Below are positions 11,758 to 21,444 of a DNA stretch of 64,000 nt, piece by piece (within the stretch, counting starts at the first letter, position 1; every line of letters starts with the position of its first letter). The stretch lies in assembly GCA_021397845.1 (NCBI GenBank), contig CM038039.1, positions 181,386,526 to 181,450,525 of the forward strand, given 5' to 3'. This DNA is from Areca catechu (Eukaryota > Streptophyta > Magnoliopsida > Arecales > Arecaceae). The notes below the pieces were generated by a model that ran no database searches, was not told where the DNA came from, and was given only the letters and a program-made list of their open reading frames with translations. A program made the translations under genes and the position numbers.

Positions 11758-13308
11758 TGATGCAGAACGAAAGAAGAGATGATGCGATGCGGAAATAAAT
11801 TAAGATTAATTCTTTTTTTTTTCTTATATATATTTTCCAAAATTGGCTTTGACTCAAAGGAAAGCTAAATGAAATTGAAAGAAACTAGGTAATAATTGAA
11901 AGCATAATTTAAAAGAAACTAGGTTATCAGAGTGGTTCAGAAGTAACGGATCGCTGGGGGTTGAGAAACTCCCAGACCTAGGGTTTCGCTCTGAACTTTC
12001 AACAGGACAGAAATAAAGAGAAGAGATGGGTTACCAACCAGACAGTGATCTTCACAAAGTTTGGTGGAAGAACTCTCTCGAGCAGATTGTTGGATCCTCG
12101 GATTCGGATATCTTCGCAATGGATCCTCCAATATTGGTCATGTGGCTGAGTCGGCTTCTCCTGAACTCAAGATCTGGGAAAGAAGAAGAACAAGTGATGG
12201 AATCAGATACTCAAGGAAGGATTTACCAGATTGAAGAACTTGAAAGCTGATGTTGCTGAAATCCGAATTCTCCTGGAGGCTGATCTGACTTCCTCTGGGA
12301 ATTGCTCTGGACTTGAAGTATCCGGACTGGACCCGGATGCTGATGGTCGGCCTTGATTTGAAGAGAGTGGCCGTGAGAGGTGGGATAGGCTAGGGTTTGG
12401 TGGAAAGAAGAGGATGATGGGCGGCTAGGGTTTGGAAGTGAAGTGGCTAACCTAGGGTTTTGGGGTTGGAGATCTCACACCTCCTCAAGGTTCCTGGGGA
12501 ACCCGGATTTACTCCCTCACGGAGATCAACACCTGGATGCAAGTGCGAAAGAGAGAAACACAAAGTTTGCTCACACATAAATTGGATTCATTCATCAGAT
12601 TACTTTAAAATTTACAAGAGGGGTTTAATTTATAGGACTTTACAAGAGAGTAGGGTTTTACATCTTCCCATGTGGGACTAATGAGGGGGATCTACAAATT
12701 AGGTTTGTAGGATCAATTCCCACACATATGGCCGGCCAAAAGGTTCCAAAAATGCTGATTGGTGGCTTCAAAAGGAAAGTAGGTGGCGCCTCCTAGCCTT
12801 GCTCTTCAAGAAAAATATTTTCCTTCCATGCTCGGTCTTATTTGGAATTACTTGGGCACCTCCTAGTCTTCCTCTCCAAGCTTTGCTCCTTTCTTTTCAT
12901 AGCTTGGCTCTTATGGAAACTCCTTGGCCGCCCCCTTGAATTGTGGATCCCAGATTGTCTTCTCCTTAAGTGGCGCATGAGAGAAGGGACCTGCTATCTT
13001 GTGGTGTGGGGACCAGAGCATACTGGATGGAGATGTGGCGCCCCCTGGACTCAGGCGTGTGGCTGGGAGTGTGGCGCCCACTTGCTTGGCCTTGGGAGAA
13101 AATGTGACACCCAGGTTGAAGTCCTAGACCACTACTAAGTCAACATGACTCAACAAAAATAAATTACACGGAATACAGACTCAAGCTAAAATTGAGTTGA
13201 TCAAGTCAACCCTTATTACAAACCAGAAAACCCTAATTCTTCGGGCAAGGTCAATCAGAGATCTAGATGGAGCTCTGAAGTCTTCTTCTGAGTCTGGTGC
13301 CCGCACCA
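11758..13308 (-). repeat. 3' LTR of element A
   Basis: Plus-strand ends are TGATGCAGAACG and GGTGCCCGCACCA. It is nearly identical to 18948-20516. On the element's strand a candidate TATA box (TATAAATT) is read from 12634 to 12627, conserved at 19810-19817. The last 46 nt next to the internal region (13263-13308) also encode the C-terminal tail of the polyprotein. The forward open frame at 12026-12250 recurs in the other LTR but is antisense to the element and is not a gene. Confidence 0.93.
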
Positions 13309-13946
13309 ATTCTCCCGGGGTGGGAGGAACTCGACCCTATCGAGTATGGATCAAGTTGGCTCTGGTATCTCTCCAAGAGGTCTGGGTCCAATTCTTGTAA
13401 TTCTTCTTGGGAGATCCAAGAGTCATCAGAATCTGGCCTTCCTTGCCAGCGGACCAGGTATCTTTGGTATCCTCGATTACGAGTAGAGATAACCTGATCA
13501 TCTAGGATCTTTTCAATCTGCTCTTTCCTCACTGGCCAGTTTGTTGGTGGACACACAGGGTTGGGTTCACTCTCAAGAGTAGGATTAGGTTTAATAGGCT
13601 CACTGGGAATCACAGCTGGCTCTCTATACTCTACTAGGTCTGTAATGTTGAAAGTGGAGCTAATGCCTAGTTCTGGAGACAACTCGAGCGCATAGGCATT
13701 GGATCCTACTCTCTTCACCACTCTAAATGGTCCAGCTCCTCTAGCATGTAACTTTCTAACGGTTCTAGGAGGAAACCATTCAGGCCTTAACCTAATCATT
13801 ACATAGTCTCCCTCATCAAAAGTTTTGACTCGCCTTTGAGAATCAGCCAACTTCTTATAAGTTTCATTACTTAAATTTATTTTGGCATGAATTTCTTTAT
13901 GCAAGTCTTTTATATGCTGTGCAAAAACTTCGGCAGACTCGGAGAC
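13263..13946 (-). pseudogene. Element A: integrase C-terminal domain and chromodomain
   Basis: The open stretch 13263-13904 belongs to the same frame as the integrase core (14052-14450). The order is KLADSQRRVKTFDEGDYVMI (start of the GPY/F module), HARGAGPFRVVKRVGSNAYA, ISSTFNITDLVEY, then a chromodomain whose core is YQRYLVRWQGRPDSDDSWI followed by a Leu/Glu helix, and a basic tail GAGTRLRRRL. An in-frame TGA near 13947 and a TAA at 14052-14054 separate it from the core. The stop at 13263 lies 46 nt inside the 3' LTR, so the polypurine tract itself encodes part of the tail (PGR). Chromodomains in this position are thought to guide integration to marked chromatin. Confidence 0.88.
13309..13330 (-). 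other. Polypurine tract of element A
   Basis: On the element's strand the bases before the 3' LTR end in CGGGAGAAT, next to the LTR start TGGTGCGGG. This is the usual place for plus-strand DNA priming. The same purine motif precedes the 3' LTRs of B (23082) and C (39861-39870). Confidence 0.6.
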
Positions 13947-14051
13947 TCATGTGTGGACCGGTAAAGGAGCTAGGTCAAGAGGTGTGTGAGGTTTGTAACC
14001 ATGCACAATTTCAAATGGACTCTTACCCGTAGACCTATTGACCGAGTCATT

Positions 14052-14450
14052 TTATACAAATTCAGCTCTAGGTAAGTACAAATCCCAGTTCCTAATGTTT
14101 TCACCAACAAGACACCTTAACAGATTGCCTAAACTACGGTTCACTACTTCGGTTTGGCCATCAGTCTGGGGATGATAGGCAGTTGAAAACTTAAGTTTTG
14201 TCCCTAACTTATGCCAGAGGGTTTTCCAGAAATAGCTGGTGAACCGGATATCCCTATCGGAAACAATTGTCTTAGGTAGGCCATGGAGTCGAACTATCTC
14301 ATTAAAGAACAGGGTGGCTACCTTAGACGCATCAAATGTTTGGGAACAAGGCAAGAAATGGGCCATCTTGGAAAATCGGTCGACTACAACACAGATAGAG
14401 TCATGCCTCCTCTGGGTCTTAGGCAAACCTAACACAAAGTCCATGCTCAC
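14052..14450 (-). pseudogene. Element A: integrase catalytic core
   Basis: The open stretch carries the retroviral-type integrase core. The first Asp is in MDFVLGLPKT, followed by VVVDRFSKMAHFLP; the second is in IVSDRDIRFTSYFW; the catalytic Glu is in YHPQTDGQTEVVNRSL. The following segment is LLRCLVGENIRNWD. It joins element DNA to the host. It is in the same frame as the RT stretch to its right (14502-15734) and is separated from it by an in-frame TAG at 14502-14504. A TAA ends it at 14052-14054, where the family normally continues. Core residues are intact but the frame is not. Confidence 0.9.
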
Positions 14451-14501
14451 ATCTTGCCAAGGATGATCTGGGACAGGGAGTGGGGTATAAAGGCCGGTGT
14501 T

Positions 14502-15834
14502 CTATTTTTGCTGTTTGGCAACAGCGCAGGTCCGACACCTAGCCACAATGTGTGCTACATCTCTTTTTAAGCTAGGCCAGAAAAAATGGTCTTCAATAGC
14601 CAGGGTGGTCTTGTCTTTTCCGAAATGGCCAGCTAAACCTCCAGCATGAATTTTCCAAATCAAAAATTCCCTAAGAGAAGTTATAGGGATGCAAAGCCTA
14701 TTCTTAAAGAACAGAAAGCCATCTAAAAGGGTATAATCCTTATGGTCACTAGATGGTCCTTGAGTTAGATCCTGGTACACAGTCTTAAAATCCGAACACG
14801 ACTCATATTCCTTTTTGATCTGCTCAAACCCTATGACTTCAGCCCTAACAGAATTCAATAACAAAGATCGATGACTAAGGGCATCAGCTACCTTATTTTC
14901 AGACCTAGCCTTATATTTTAAAACAAAAGTATAGGACTGGATATACTCTACCCACTTAGCATGCCTAGGGTTAAGCTTCTTCTGGGAATTCAAGAATCTA
15001 AGAGCCTCATGGTCCAAAAACAGCACAAATTCTTGCGGTAGCAAATAATGTCTCCAGTAATGCAAAGCTTGCACTACCGCATAAAATTCCTTATCATAGG
15101 TAGAATACCTAAGCTTAGCATCATTATGTTTTTCACTAAAGAATGCTACGGGATGGTTCTCTTGGCTTAGGACTCCACCTATGCCTACTCCTGAAGCATC
15201 ACAGGCAACCTCAAATACCTTTGAAAAGTCGGGTAACCTCAAAATGGGTGCCTGGGTCATCCTATCCTTAAGATCTAGGAAGGCTTTATGGGCTGCTTTA
15301 GTCCACTGGAATTCTCCCTTCCTAATACAGTCCGTGATAGGAGCAACTATAGTACTAAACCCCTTGATGATTCGCCTATAGAAGGTAGCCAAGCCATGGA
15401 AACTTCTAACTTCATGCACACTGGTCGGCTCTGGCCATTCTACTATGGACCTAATCTTTTCTGGATCGGCAGCCACGCCGTCAGGGGTTACTACAAAACC
15501 AAGGAAGATAATTCTACTGGTCATGAATTCACACTTTTTGAGATTACCGTAGAGACTATCATTCCTCAAAACTTGGCAGACTTGTCTAAGGTGGCCTAGG
15601 TGGTCTGCAGGGGTCTTACTATAGATCAGGATGTCATCAAAATAGACCACTACAAACTTCCCTATGAAAGCTCTAAGTACCTGGGTCATAATCCTCATGA
15701 AAGTACTAGGGGCGTTAGACAACCCAAAAGGCATAACAACCCATTCATAGAGACCATCCTTAGTTTTGAAAGCGGTTTTCCACTCATCCCCTGGTCTAAT
15801 CCTAACCAGATGATAGCCGCTATTGAGATCAATT
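14502..15834 (-). pseudogene. Element A: reverse transcriptase, RNase H and integrase zinc-binding domain
   Basis: The open stretch 14502-15734, whose frame extends upstream to about 15834, begins with MPFGLSNAPSTFMRIM. It has the RT catalytic motif VVYFDDILIYS, the thumb and connection (FHGLATFYRRIIKGF), RNase H with VACDASGVGIGGVL and the Tyr/Asp motifs DKEFYA and FLDHEALRFL, and the integrase HHCC finger (HAGGLAGHFGKDKT ... CRTCAVAKQQ). It copies element RNA to DNA and digests the template. The upstream part of RT lies in another frame (see 15835-16863), because one extra T in a T-run near 15838 shifts the frame. A TAG ends it at 14502. Confidence 0.92.
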
Positions 15835-16863
15835 TTAGAAAAAAACCATTGCGCCGGCCATCATATCTAGCATGTCATCTAGTCTAGGGATGGGGAACCT
15901 ATACTTGATTATGATTTTGTTGATGGCACGACTATCAACACACATCCTCCACGTGCCATCCTTCTTCGGGGTTAGAAGTGCAGGGACTGCACAAGGGCTA
16001 AGACTCTCTCTAATGAACCCCTTCCTCAACAATTCTCCAACCTGCTTTTGCAGTTCCTTATGCTCAGATGGATTCATCCTATAATGGGGCAAGTTGGGTA
16101 AAGTAGCTCCTGGGACTAAATCTATGGAATGCTGGATATCCCTAAGAGGTGGAAGGTGGTCTGGCAGATCCTCGAGAAAAACATCCTCAAATTCTTCTAA
16201 CAAAGGTTTAACTTCCTGAGGAGGCTCTGAGGGTGTCGGAGTCCTAAGTTCCTTAGTAGTCAACATCCAAATAGGTGAACCACTACGAATTTCTTGTTCT
16301 AGATCCTTAGCACTAATTAGGTTCACCCCAGTCTTCATTTCTCTGACCTTATTGGGTCCTTTAGCTACTTTGTCCTTAGGAGGGACTGAATGGATTGTGA
16401 TTTTCTTCCCATTAAAGCTAAAGACACAGGTGTTGGATTTTCCTAAGAGGGTGGCATCATGATCATATAACCAAGGTCTTCCAAGAATTATACTGCTCAC
16501 CCCCATGGGCAAGACATCACACCAAATCTTCTCTTGATAGGATTGCATTTGGATTTGGACCTGACATCTAGACTGGATGGGTATAGAGGTAGAGTCTACC
16601 CAAGAAACCTTATAGGGGTTGGGGTGGGGGACTGGGGTTAAGCCTAATATTTTGACAGTGCTAGCAGAAATGGCATTCACACAGCTCCCACTATCTATGA
16701 TGATTTTACATACCTTATCCCCTAGTTTAAGGAAAGTCTGTAGGATGTTAGTCCTACGCCAATCTTCCTGAACTCTATTCTGGGACAGGATGCATCTCAC
16801 AACCCCTAATTGGTCAGACTCTGTGGATTCCTCCTCTCCTTCATACTCATCGACCAAATTCAT
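15835..16863 (-). pseudogene. Element A: protease and N-terminal reverse transcriptase
   Basis: The minus-strand frame runs from an acidic linker (LVDEYEGEEES) into an aspartic protease with IIDSGSCVNAIS (active-site DSG) and the flap-distal motif ILGRPWLYDHDATLL. Next is the start of RT: EEFEDVFLEDLPDHLPPLRD, HYRMNPSEHKELQKQV, then LTPKKDGTWRMCVDSRAINK. The protease cuts the polyprotein. The frame ends prematurely at 15835 after AGAMVFF because of a one-base insertion in a T-run; sequence in the next frame continues the RT fold. Element F has the same segment at 1523-1830. Confidence 0.9.
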
Positions 16864-16929
16864 TCCGGCCTCATAAACTTCTTCTTCAAACTCTTCATTG
16901 GGCCCAGAATTCTCTTCTTCTCCTTCTTC

Positions 16930-17064
16930 TATGTAAAGGGATCTACGAGGGCACTGGCTAGAAACATGACCTACCTTATGGCACTTAAAACAAGCTATGG
17001 TTGTGCACTAGTTAGAGATATGACCAGGCTTCTGGCACTTAAAACAGATGATACTAGGGGTTCT
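16930..17064 (-). pseudogene. Element A: two tandem CCHC zinc knuckles of Gag
   Basis: The minus strand encodes two adjacent Cys-x2-Cys-x4-His-x4-Cys knuckles with cores CFKCQKPGHI and CFKCHKVGHVSSQCP, on the right and left respectively. They bind element RNA in Gag. A TAG at 17065 ends the preceding stretch, and a second TAG falls inside the first knuckle, just before its last Cys. The frame is continuous with gag (17065-18042) and with the protease frame (16863 down). Confidence 0.82.
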
Positions 17065-18042
17065 CTAGGTGTCAGGTGCCTTACCTTTGTCCATGGGCCT
17101 AGGGGTGGGAATACCCTGATTAGGCTTGCTAGGGGTAACTTGGCTAGGTCCATTTCTTGGGATTGGGGCACTAACCCTAGAAGGCATGGGTCCTCTTTGA
17201 AACTTCTCAGTGTTTAGTGCAATCTGATAGGCTTGGTCTAGGTCAGTAACCTCTCTCAGAAACAACTCCCTCTTTATGTCTTCCCTAAGTCCAGCCCTAA
17301 ACCTAGACAAAGTGACGTCATGGGCTTCACTCACATCACATCTCATCAGGTACTCATCAAAGGTGGTTATGTAGTCTGATACAGATCGGTTCCCTCGTTT
17401 CAAAGCCTGCCATTAGTCTAACAGATTCTGCTGGTATGAAATAGGTAGATACTTATCTCTAAGCTTCTCTTTCATACCCTGCAAAGTGGTTATGGGCTCT
17501 ACATTTCGTCTTCTAGTGGTTAGCTCAATGTTCCCCCAGTATAACCTAGCTTGACGTACTAACTTCATCTTGGCAAACTTGAACTTCCTTTCCTCAGACA
17601 TGGCATACCACTCAAAGTACTGGTCCATCTCACCCTCCCAATCAGAATACACCTTAGGGTTTAAGCTACCATCAAAAGTGGGTGCATCTAATTTGATGTT
17701 CCGAATGAACCTATCATCTCTATCTTCAGGTTCTGGGTCAGGCCTCCTATGATTAGGTTCAGGATCTCTATATAAAGGTCTTCTAGGCTCTTGGTGTGGG
17801 TGAGGTTGAGGCACATTAAAATCTGGGTCAGGAGTCCAATTCTGATGCCTAGGTTCCTCAAGTACTTGGACTCGATCCCTAAGCTGGGCAAAATTCTCAT
17901 GGACTTGTTCTTTAAACTGGGCAACAGTGGCGGTCACATCCTGACTCAATTTGTTCATACTCTCAGTAAGAGCTCTAACCATGGCCTCTAAATCAGGTTG
18001 GGTTTGACCAGGTTGGTAGGGTACTCCATTCCGGGTAGACAT
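17065..18042 (-). pseudogene. Element A: Gag (nucleocapsid leader and capsid)
   Basis: The likely start is the ATG at 18042-18040 (MSTRNGVPYQPGQTQPD); the frame is open further upstream only without an ATG. Residues 15-60 form a heptad-like helix (MVRALTESMNKLSQDV) followed by a Pro/Arg/His-rich linker. The capsid starts near LDAPTFDGSLNPKVYSDWEG and includes FKFAKMKLVRQARLYWGN and SDYITTFDEYLMRCDV. A nonsense TAA (17413-17415) falls between QQNLLD and the WQALKRGN segment in the same frame, and another stop lies at 17065. Gag forms the virus-like particle and packages the RNA. Confidence 0.9.
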
Positions 18043-18930
18043 GATGATGCAAGCAAACACACAAAATGAGACTCAACTGAAATGACTACGGGCTAACTAG
18101 ACCTAGAGCCCAAACTAGATGCCCAATCAGAGTGGCAAGCTAGCCTGTAGTAACTCGGGACTCAGCCAGGCAGGTGTAAGGGGAGTGTTAGGTCCCTAAA
18201 TGCCAATCCTATACACCAATCAGAGATTGGCCAGGTAGGCGGACCAGCACACAAGCCCTTCGGGATAGAATCCCTGAACCACCGTTCTAGACACAGAGTA
18301 CAAAGCACACACAGGGTAACTAGATAAACTGACTCAACACTAGCCTAGACCCGACTTGTTGGTGTCCCTAGCCCACTAGGGCAAATTAAGTCTAATAAAT
18401 TTTAAAATTAGGCTTAGGATCGAATGAATGGGTGGTGATTTTGGGCTAAGAAGAGGTTATCAACTCCTCCCCTTATCTTAGATGCTCAATTGCCCTTAAG
18501 ATGAATTAGGAGATGATCACTCAAAAAATTGAATTGCAGGAACACAGAAATAGAGTTGCTGTAATTTAACTCTCAAAAATTCCACAGAAACCAATAAATT
18601 ACAGTAGAATTATGTAAAATAGATTCAATTATACTCATTCTAGAAAAATAAAAATCATGCAATTTGGAGTTACCTGCAATGAGAAACAATTCCTGCAACA
18701 GGGTAGTTACAGACTGAAAATAGAATGCTTCCCCCGTTTACAATTCCTGCTACGAAGTTGTAACCCAGCAGATCCCCTACACACCCTAGGAACACCCTGT
18801 GGAATGGGAAGAGGAGGTTTGCACCTCGCTTCGTTCCTAGGACTGGACATCCTGGGGAGTCTACTTCGAGCAGACAAAGTAAAAAGGAGAGAGACTTAAA
18901 ACAAGCAAGCAAAACAAGAACCTTAGACTG
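18043..18930 (-). other. Element A leader between primer site and gag
   Basis: This is the untranslated leader of about 890 nt. It contains the block 18350-18510 (starting gacccgacttgttgg, with ggtggtg and tgcccttaag words) that recurs in B, D and, more diverged, in E. Near 18130-18300 there is a block with the word ggccaggtaggcggaccagc, also present in B (25870). No open frame in the sense direction is convincing. Confidence 0.7.
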
Positions 18931-18943
18931 GGCTCTGATACCA
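18931..18943 (-). other. Primer binding site of element A (initiator tRNA-Met)
   Basis: On the element's strand the sequence is TGGTATCAGAGCC. This is the standard plant primer site complementary to the 3' end of initiator tRNA-Met, four bases from the LTR end at 18948. Confidence 0.85.
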
Positions 18944-18947
18944 AAAA

Positions 18948-20516
18948 TGATGCAGAACGAAAGAAGATATGATGCGATGCAGAAATAAATTAAGATTAAT
19001 TCTTTTTTTTTATATATATATTTTTTGAAATTGGCTTTGACTCAAAGGAAAGCTAAACAAAATTGAAAGAAACTAGGTAATAATTGAAAGAACAATTTAA
19101 AAGAAACTAGGTTATCAGAGTGGTTCAGAAGTAACGGATCGCTGGGGGTTGAGAAACTCCCAGACCTAGGGTTTCGCTCTGAACTTTCAATAGGACAGAA
19201 ATAAAGAGAAGAGATGGGTTACCAACCAGACAGTGATCTTCACAAAGTTTGGTGGAAGAACTCTCTCGAGCAGATTGTTGGATCCTCGGATTCGGATATC
19301 TTCGCAATGGATCCTCCAATACTGGTCCTGTGGCTGAGTCGGCTTCTCCTGAACTCAAGATCTGGGAAAGAAGAAGAAGTGATGGAATCAGATACTCAAG
19401 GAAGGATTTACCAGATTGAAGAACTTGAAAGCTGATGTTGCTGAAATCCGGATTCTCCTGGTGGCTGATCTGACTTCCTCTGGGAATTGCTCTGGACCTG
19501 AAGTATCCGGACTGGACCCGGATGCTGATGGTCAGCCTTGACTTGAAGAGAGTGGCCGTGAGAGGTGGGATAGGCTAGGGTTTGGTGGAAAGAAGAGGAT
19601 GATGGGTGGCTAGGGTTTGGAAGTGAAGTGGCTAACGTAGGGTTTTGGGGTTGGAGATCTCACACCTCCTCAAGGTTCCCGGGGAATCCGGATTTACTCC
19701 CTCACGGAGCTCAACACCTGGATGCAAGTGCAGAAGAGAGACACAAAGTTTGCTCACACATAAATTGGATTCATTCATCAGATTACTTTAAAATTTACAA
19801 GAGGGGTTTAATTTATAGGACTTTACAATAGAGTAGGGTTTTACATCTTTCCCTGTGGGACTAATAAGGGGGATCTTCAAATTAGATTTGTAGGATCAAT
19901 TCCCACACATATGGCCGGCCAAAAGGTTCCAAAAATGCTGATTGGTGGCTTCAAAAGGAAAGTGGGTGGCACCTCCTAGCCTTGCTCTTCAAGAAAAATA
20001 TTTTTCCTTCCATGCTCGGTCTTATTTGGAATTACTTGGGCACCTCCTAGTCTTCCTCCCCAAGCTTTGCTCCTTTCTTTTCATAGCTTGGCTCTTATGG
20101 AAACTCCTTGGCCGCCCCCTTGAATTGTGGATCCCAGATTGTCTTCTCCTTAAGTGGCGCATGAGAGAAGGGACCTGCTATCTTGTGGTGTGGGGACCAG
20201 AGCATACTGGATGGAGATGTGGCGCCCCCTAGACTCAGGCGTGTGGCTGGGAGTGTGGCTGGGAGTGTGGCTGGGAGTGTGGCACCCACTTGCTTGGCCT
20301 TGGAAGAAAATGTGACACCCAGGTTGAAGTCCTAGACCACTACTGAGTCAACATGACTCAACAAAAATAAATTGCAGGGAATACAGACTCAAGCTAAAAT
20401 TGAGTTGATCAAGTCAACCCTTATTACAAACCAGAAAGTCCTAATTCTTCGGGCAAGGTCAATCAGAGATCCAGATGGAGCTCTGAAGTCTTCTTCTGAG
20501 TCTGGTGCCCGCACCA
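18948..20516 (-). repeat. 5' LTR of element A
   Basis: 1569 bp, nearly identical to 11758-13308. It is longer mainly because a 12-bp unit (gtgtggctggga) is repeated three and a half times at 20241-20282, against one and a half copies in the other LTR (about 13049-13066). A candidate TATA box on the element's strand is at 19810-19817. It is flanked on the right by the TSD CACAA (20517-20521). Confidence 0.93.
20241..20282. repeat. 12-bp tandem repeat in 5' LTR of element A
   Basis: Three full copies of gtgtggctggga plus a half copy. The 3' LTR has one and a half. The two LTRs start identical at insertion, so the extra 24 bp arose after insertion by slippage (or were lost from the other copy). 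Confidence 0.85.
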
Positions 20517-20869
20517 CACAAGTCGGGTTGAAGTGCAAGGTAAGACAAAGTATTATTTGAGTTTGTACTTATTCCTTAAAATTGGTATCTAAGGCCAGAG
20601 ATCAAATGGCAAATGCCTTAAGCGGACTTGCAGTTTTTAATTAGGACCTCGCGAATACATGTGGAGCCTTCCGCAACCCCACCTCTTACTTGGCCAGTGG
20701 ACGGGATAATTACATTCTTAAGTAGTACCTAGTTAAGTCTTGTATTCTTGAACTCTAGGTCCAGGAGCCCTAAAATTAGGTATTGTTTGCATGCTCATTG
20801 TATTGCTTATCCTTGTATAGTGTCCTATAAGCCTAATACCAAAGTCCACCCTCAGTCTGGTTGTTACCC
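20517..20869 (+). other. Element C leader, second part
   Basis: This is the continuation of the untranslated leader of C after insertion A, ending at the gag ATG (20870). The block at 20640-20720 (cgcaaccccacctcttacttggccagtgg) recalls the ggccaggtagg words in the leaders of A and B. No separate gene is seen. Confidence 0.6.
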
Positions 20870-21367
20870 ATGGACCCCAATCTTGAATTCTTTATGAGGA
20901 CCCTAATTGAAAATTTTGATATCCTAACTAAACAATTAGGATCAATGAACAAAGAGTTAAGGCAAGTGAATAATCAAATTGGGAACATCGAAAAAGATCA
21001 CTTGACCCGTACTAATCAAAAATCGCCTCCTATTGATCCAAGAGTCCATTGCCATGATTTCATCTCTGAGTATAAACTTAGATACCCCTGTTAAGGCTTT
21101 GTAGATCAAGAGGAGAGAGTCTTTAGGAGCAATCGACCCTATGCACCCACTTTTGATGGAAACCCTAAGGTGTATATCGATTGGGAAAAGAAAATGGATC
21201 AGTACTTCAAGTTTGATGAAATGTCGGAAGAAAGAAAATGTTAATTTGCCAAATTAAAGCTAATCCAACATGCTAAGTCATATTGGGGACATGTTGAGCA
21301 TAAAAGTTATTATAGTATGGATAAAATAATTACTTGGAGAGATATGAAGAGTAAGCTGAGGGAAAAG
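20870..21367 (+). pseudogene. Element C: Gag N-terminal half, cut by insertion B
   Basis: The start is the ATG at 20870 (MDPNLEFFMRTLIENFD). A helical N-terminus (LTKQLGSMNKELRQVNNQIG) is followed by the capsid start APTFDGNPKVYIDWEKKMDQ and FAKLKLIQHAKSYWGH, both close to Gag of A. In-frame TAA codons occur at 21092-21094 and about 21241. Coding continues to 21367, where the LTR of B starts inside a Lys codon context; the reading resumes at 38274. The duplicated AAAAG (21363-21367 and 38274-38278) marks the insertion. Confidence 0.82.
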
Positions 21368-21444
21368 TGATGCAGCACGAAAGCTCTAATACCAAAATTG
21401 ATGCAGAACGAAAGCTCTGATACCAAAATTGGTGCAGAACGAAA
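21368..21444 (-). repeat. 31-bp tandem units with embedded primer-site sequence, 3' LTR of B
   Basis: Units at 21368-21398 and 21399-21429, and the start of a third at 21430. Each has an LTR terminus (TGATGCAG(C/A)ACGAAA) followed by GCTCTGATACCAAAAT, which on the element's strand reads as the primer site TGGTATCAGAGC preceded by ATTT. The first unit has one change in the primer-site part (AATACC for GATACC). Confidence 0.9.

Larger units (their letters stand above)
11758..20516 (-). mobile_element. Element A: full-structure chromodomain Ty3/gypsy, coding-defective
   Basis: This is a complete minus-strand element of 8759 bp with LTRs 11758-13308 and 18948-20516, TSD CACAA (11753-11757 and 20517-20521), primer site 18931-18943, and all gypsy domains in order gag, protease, RT, RNase H, integrase, chromodomain. 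I count about 43 substitutions between the LTRs (about 2.8%) plus indels. The coding region has at least six nonsense codons and one frameshift, so this copy cannot make its own proteins. It is the best local reference for the related elements B, D and F. Confidence 0.93.

Noticed and set aside
12026..12250. Forward open frame of 74 codons, repeated at 19214-19435
   Set aside because: It lies inside both LTRs of element A, antisense to the element, and recurs because the LTRs are copies. A similar frame in B is not conserved in sequence. No gene evidence.
15288..15887. Plus-strand open frames of 95-103 codons
   Set aside because: They are antisense shadows of the reverse transcriptase of element A.
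21368..21444. Short direct repeats that might be taken for a CRISPR array
   Set aside because: Units are directly adjacent without unique spacers and consist of LTR end plus tRNA primer site. The genome is that of a plant.
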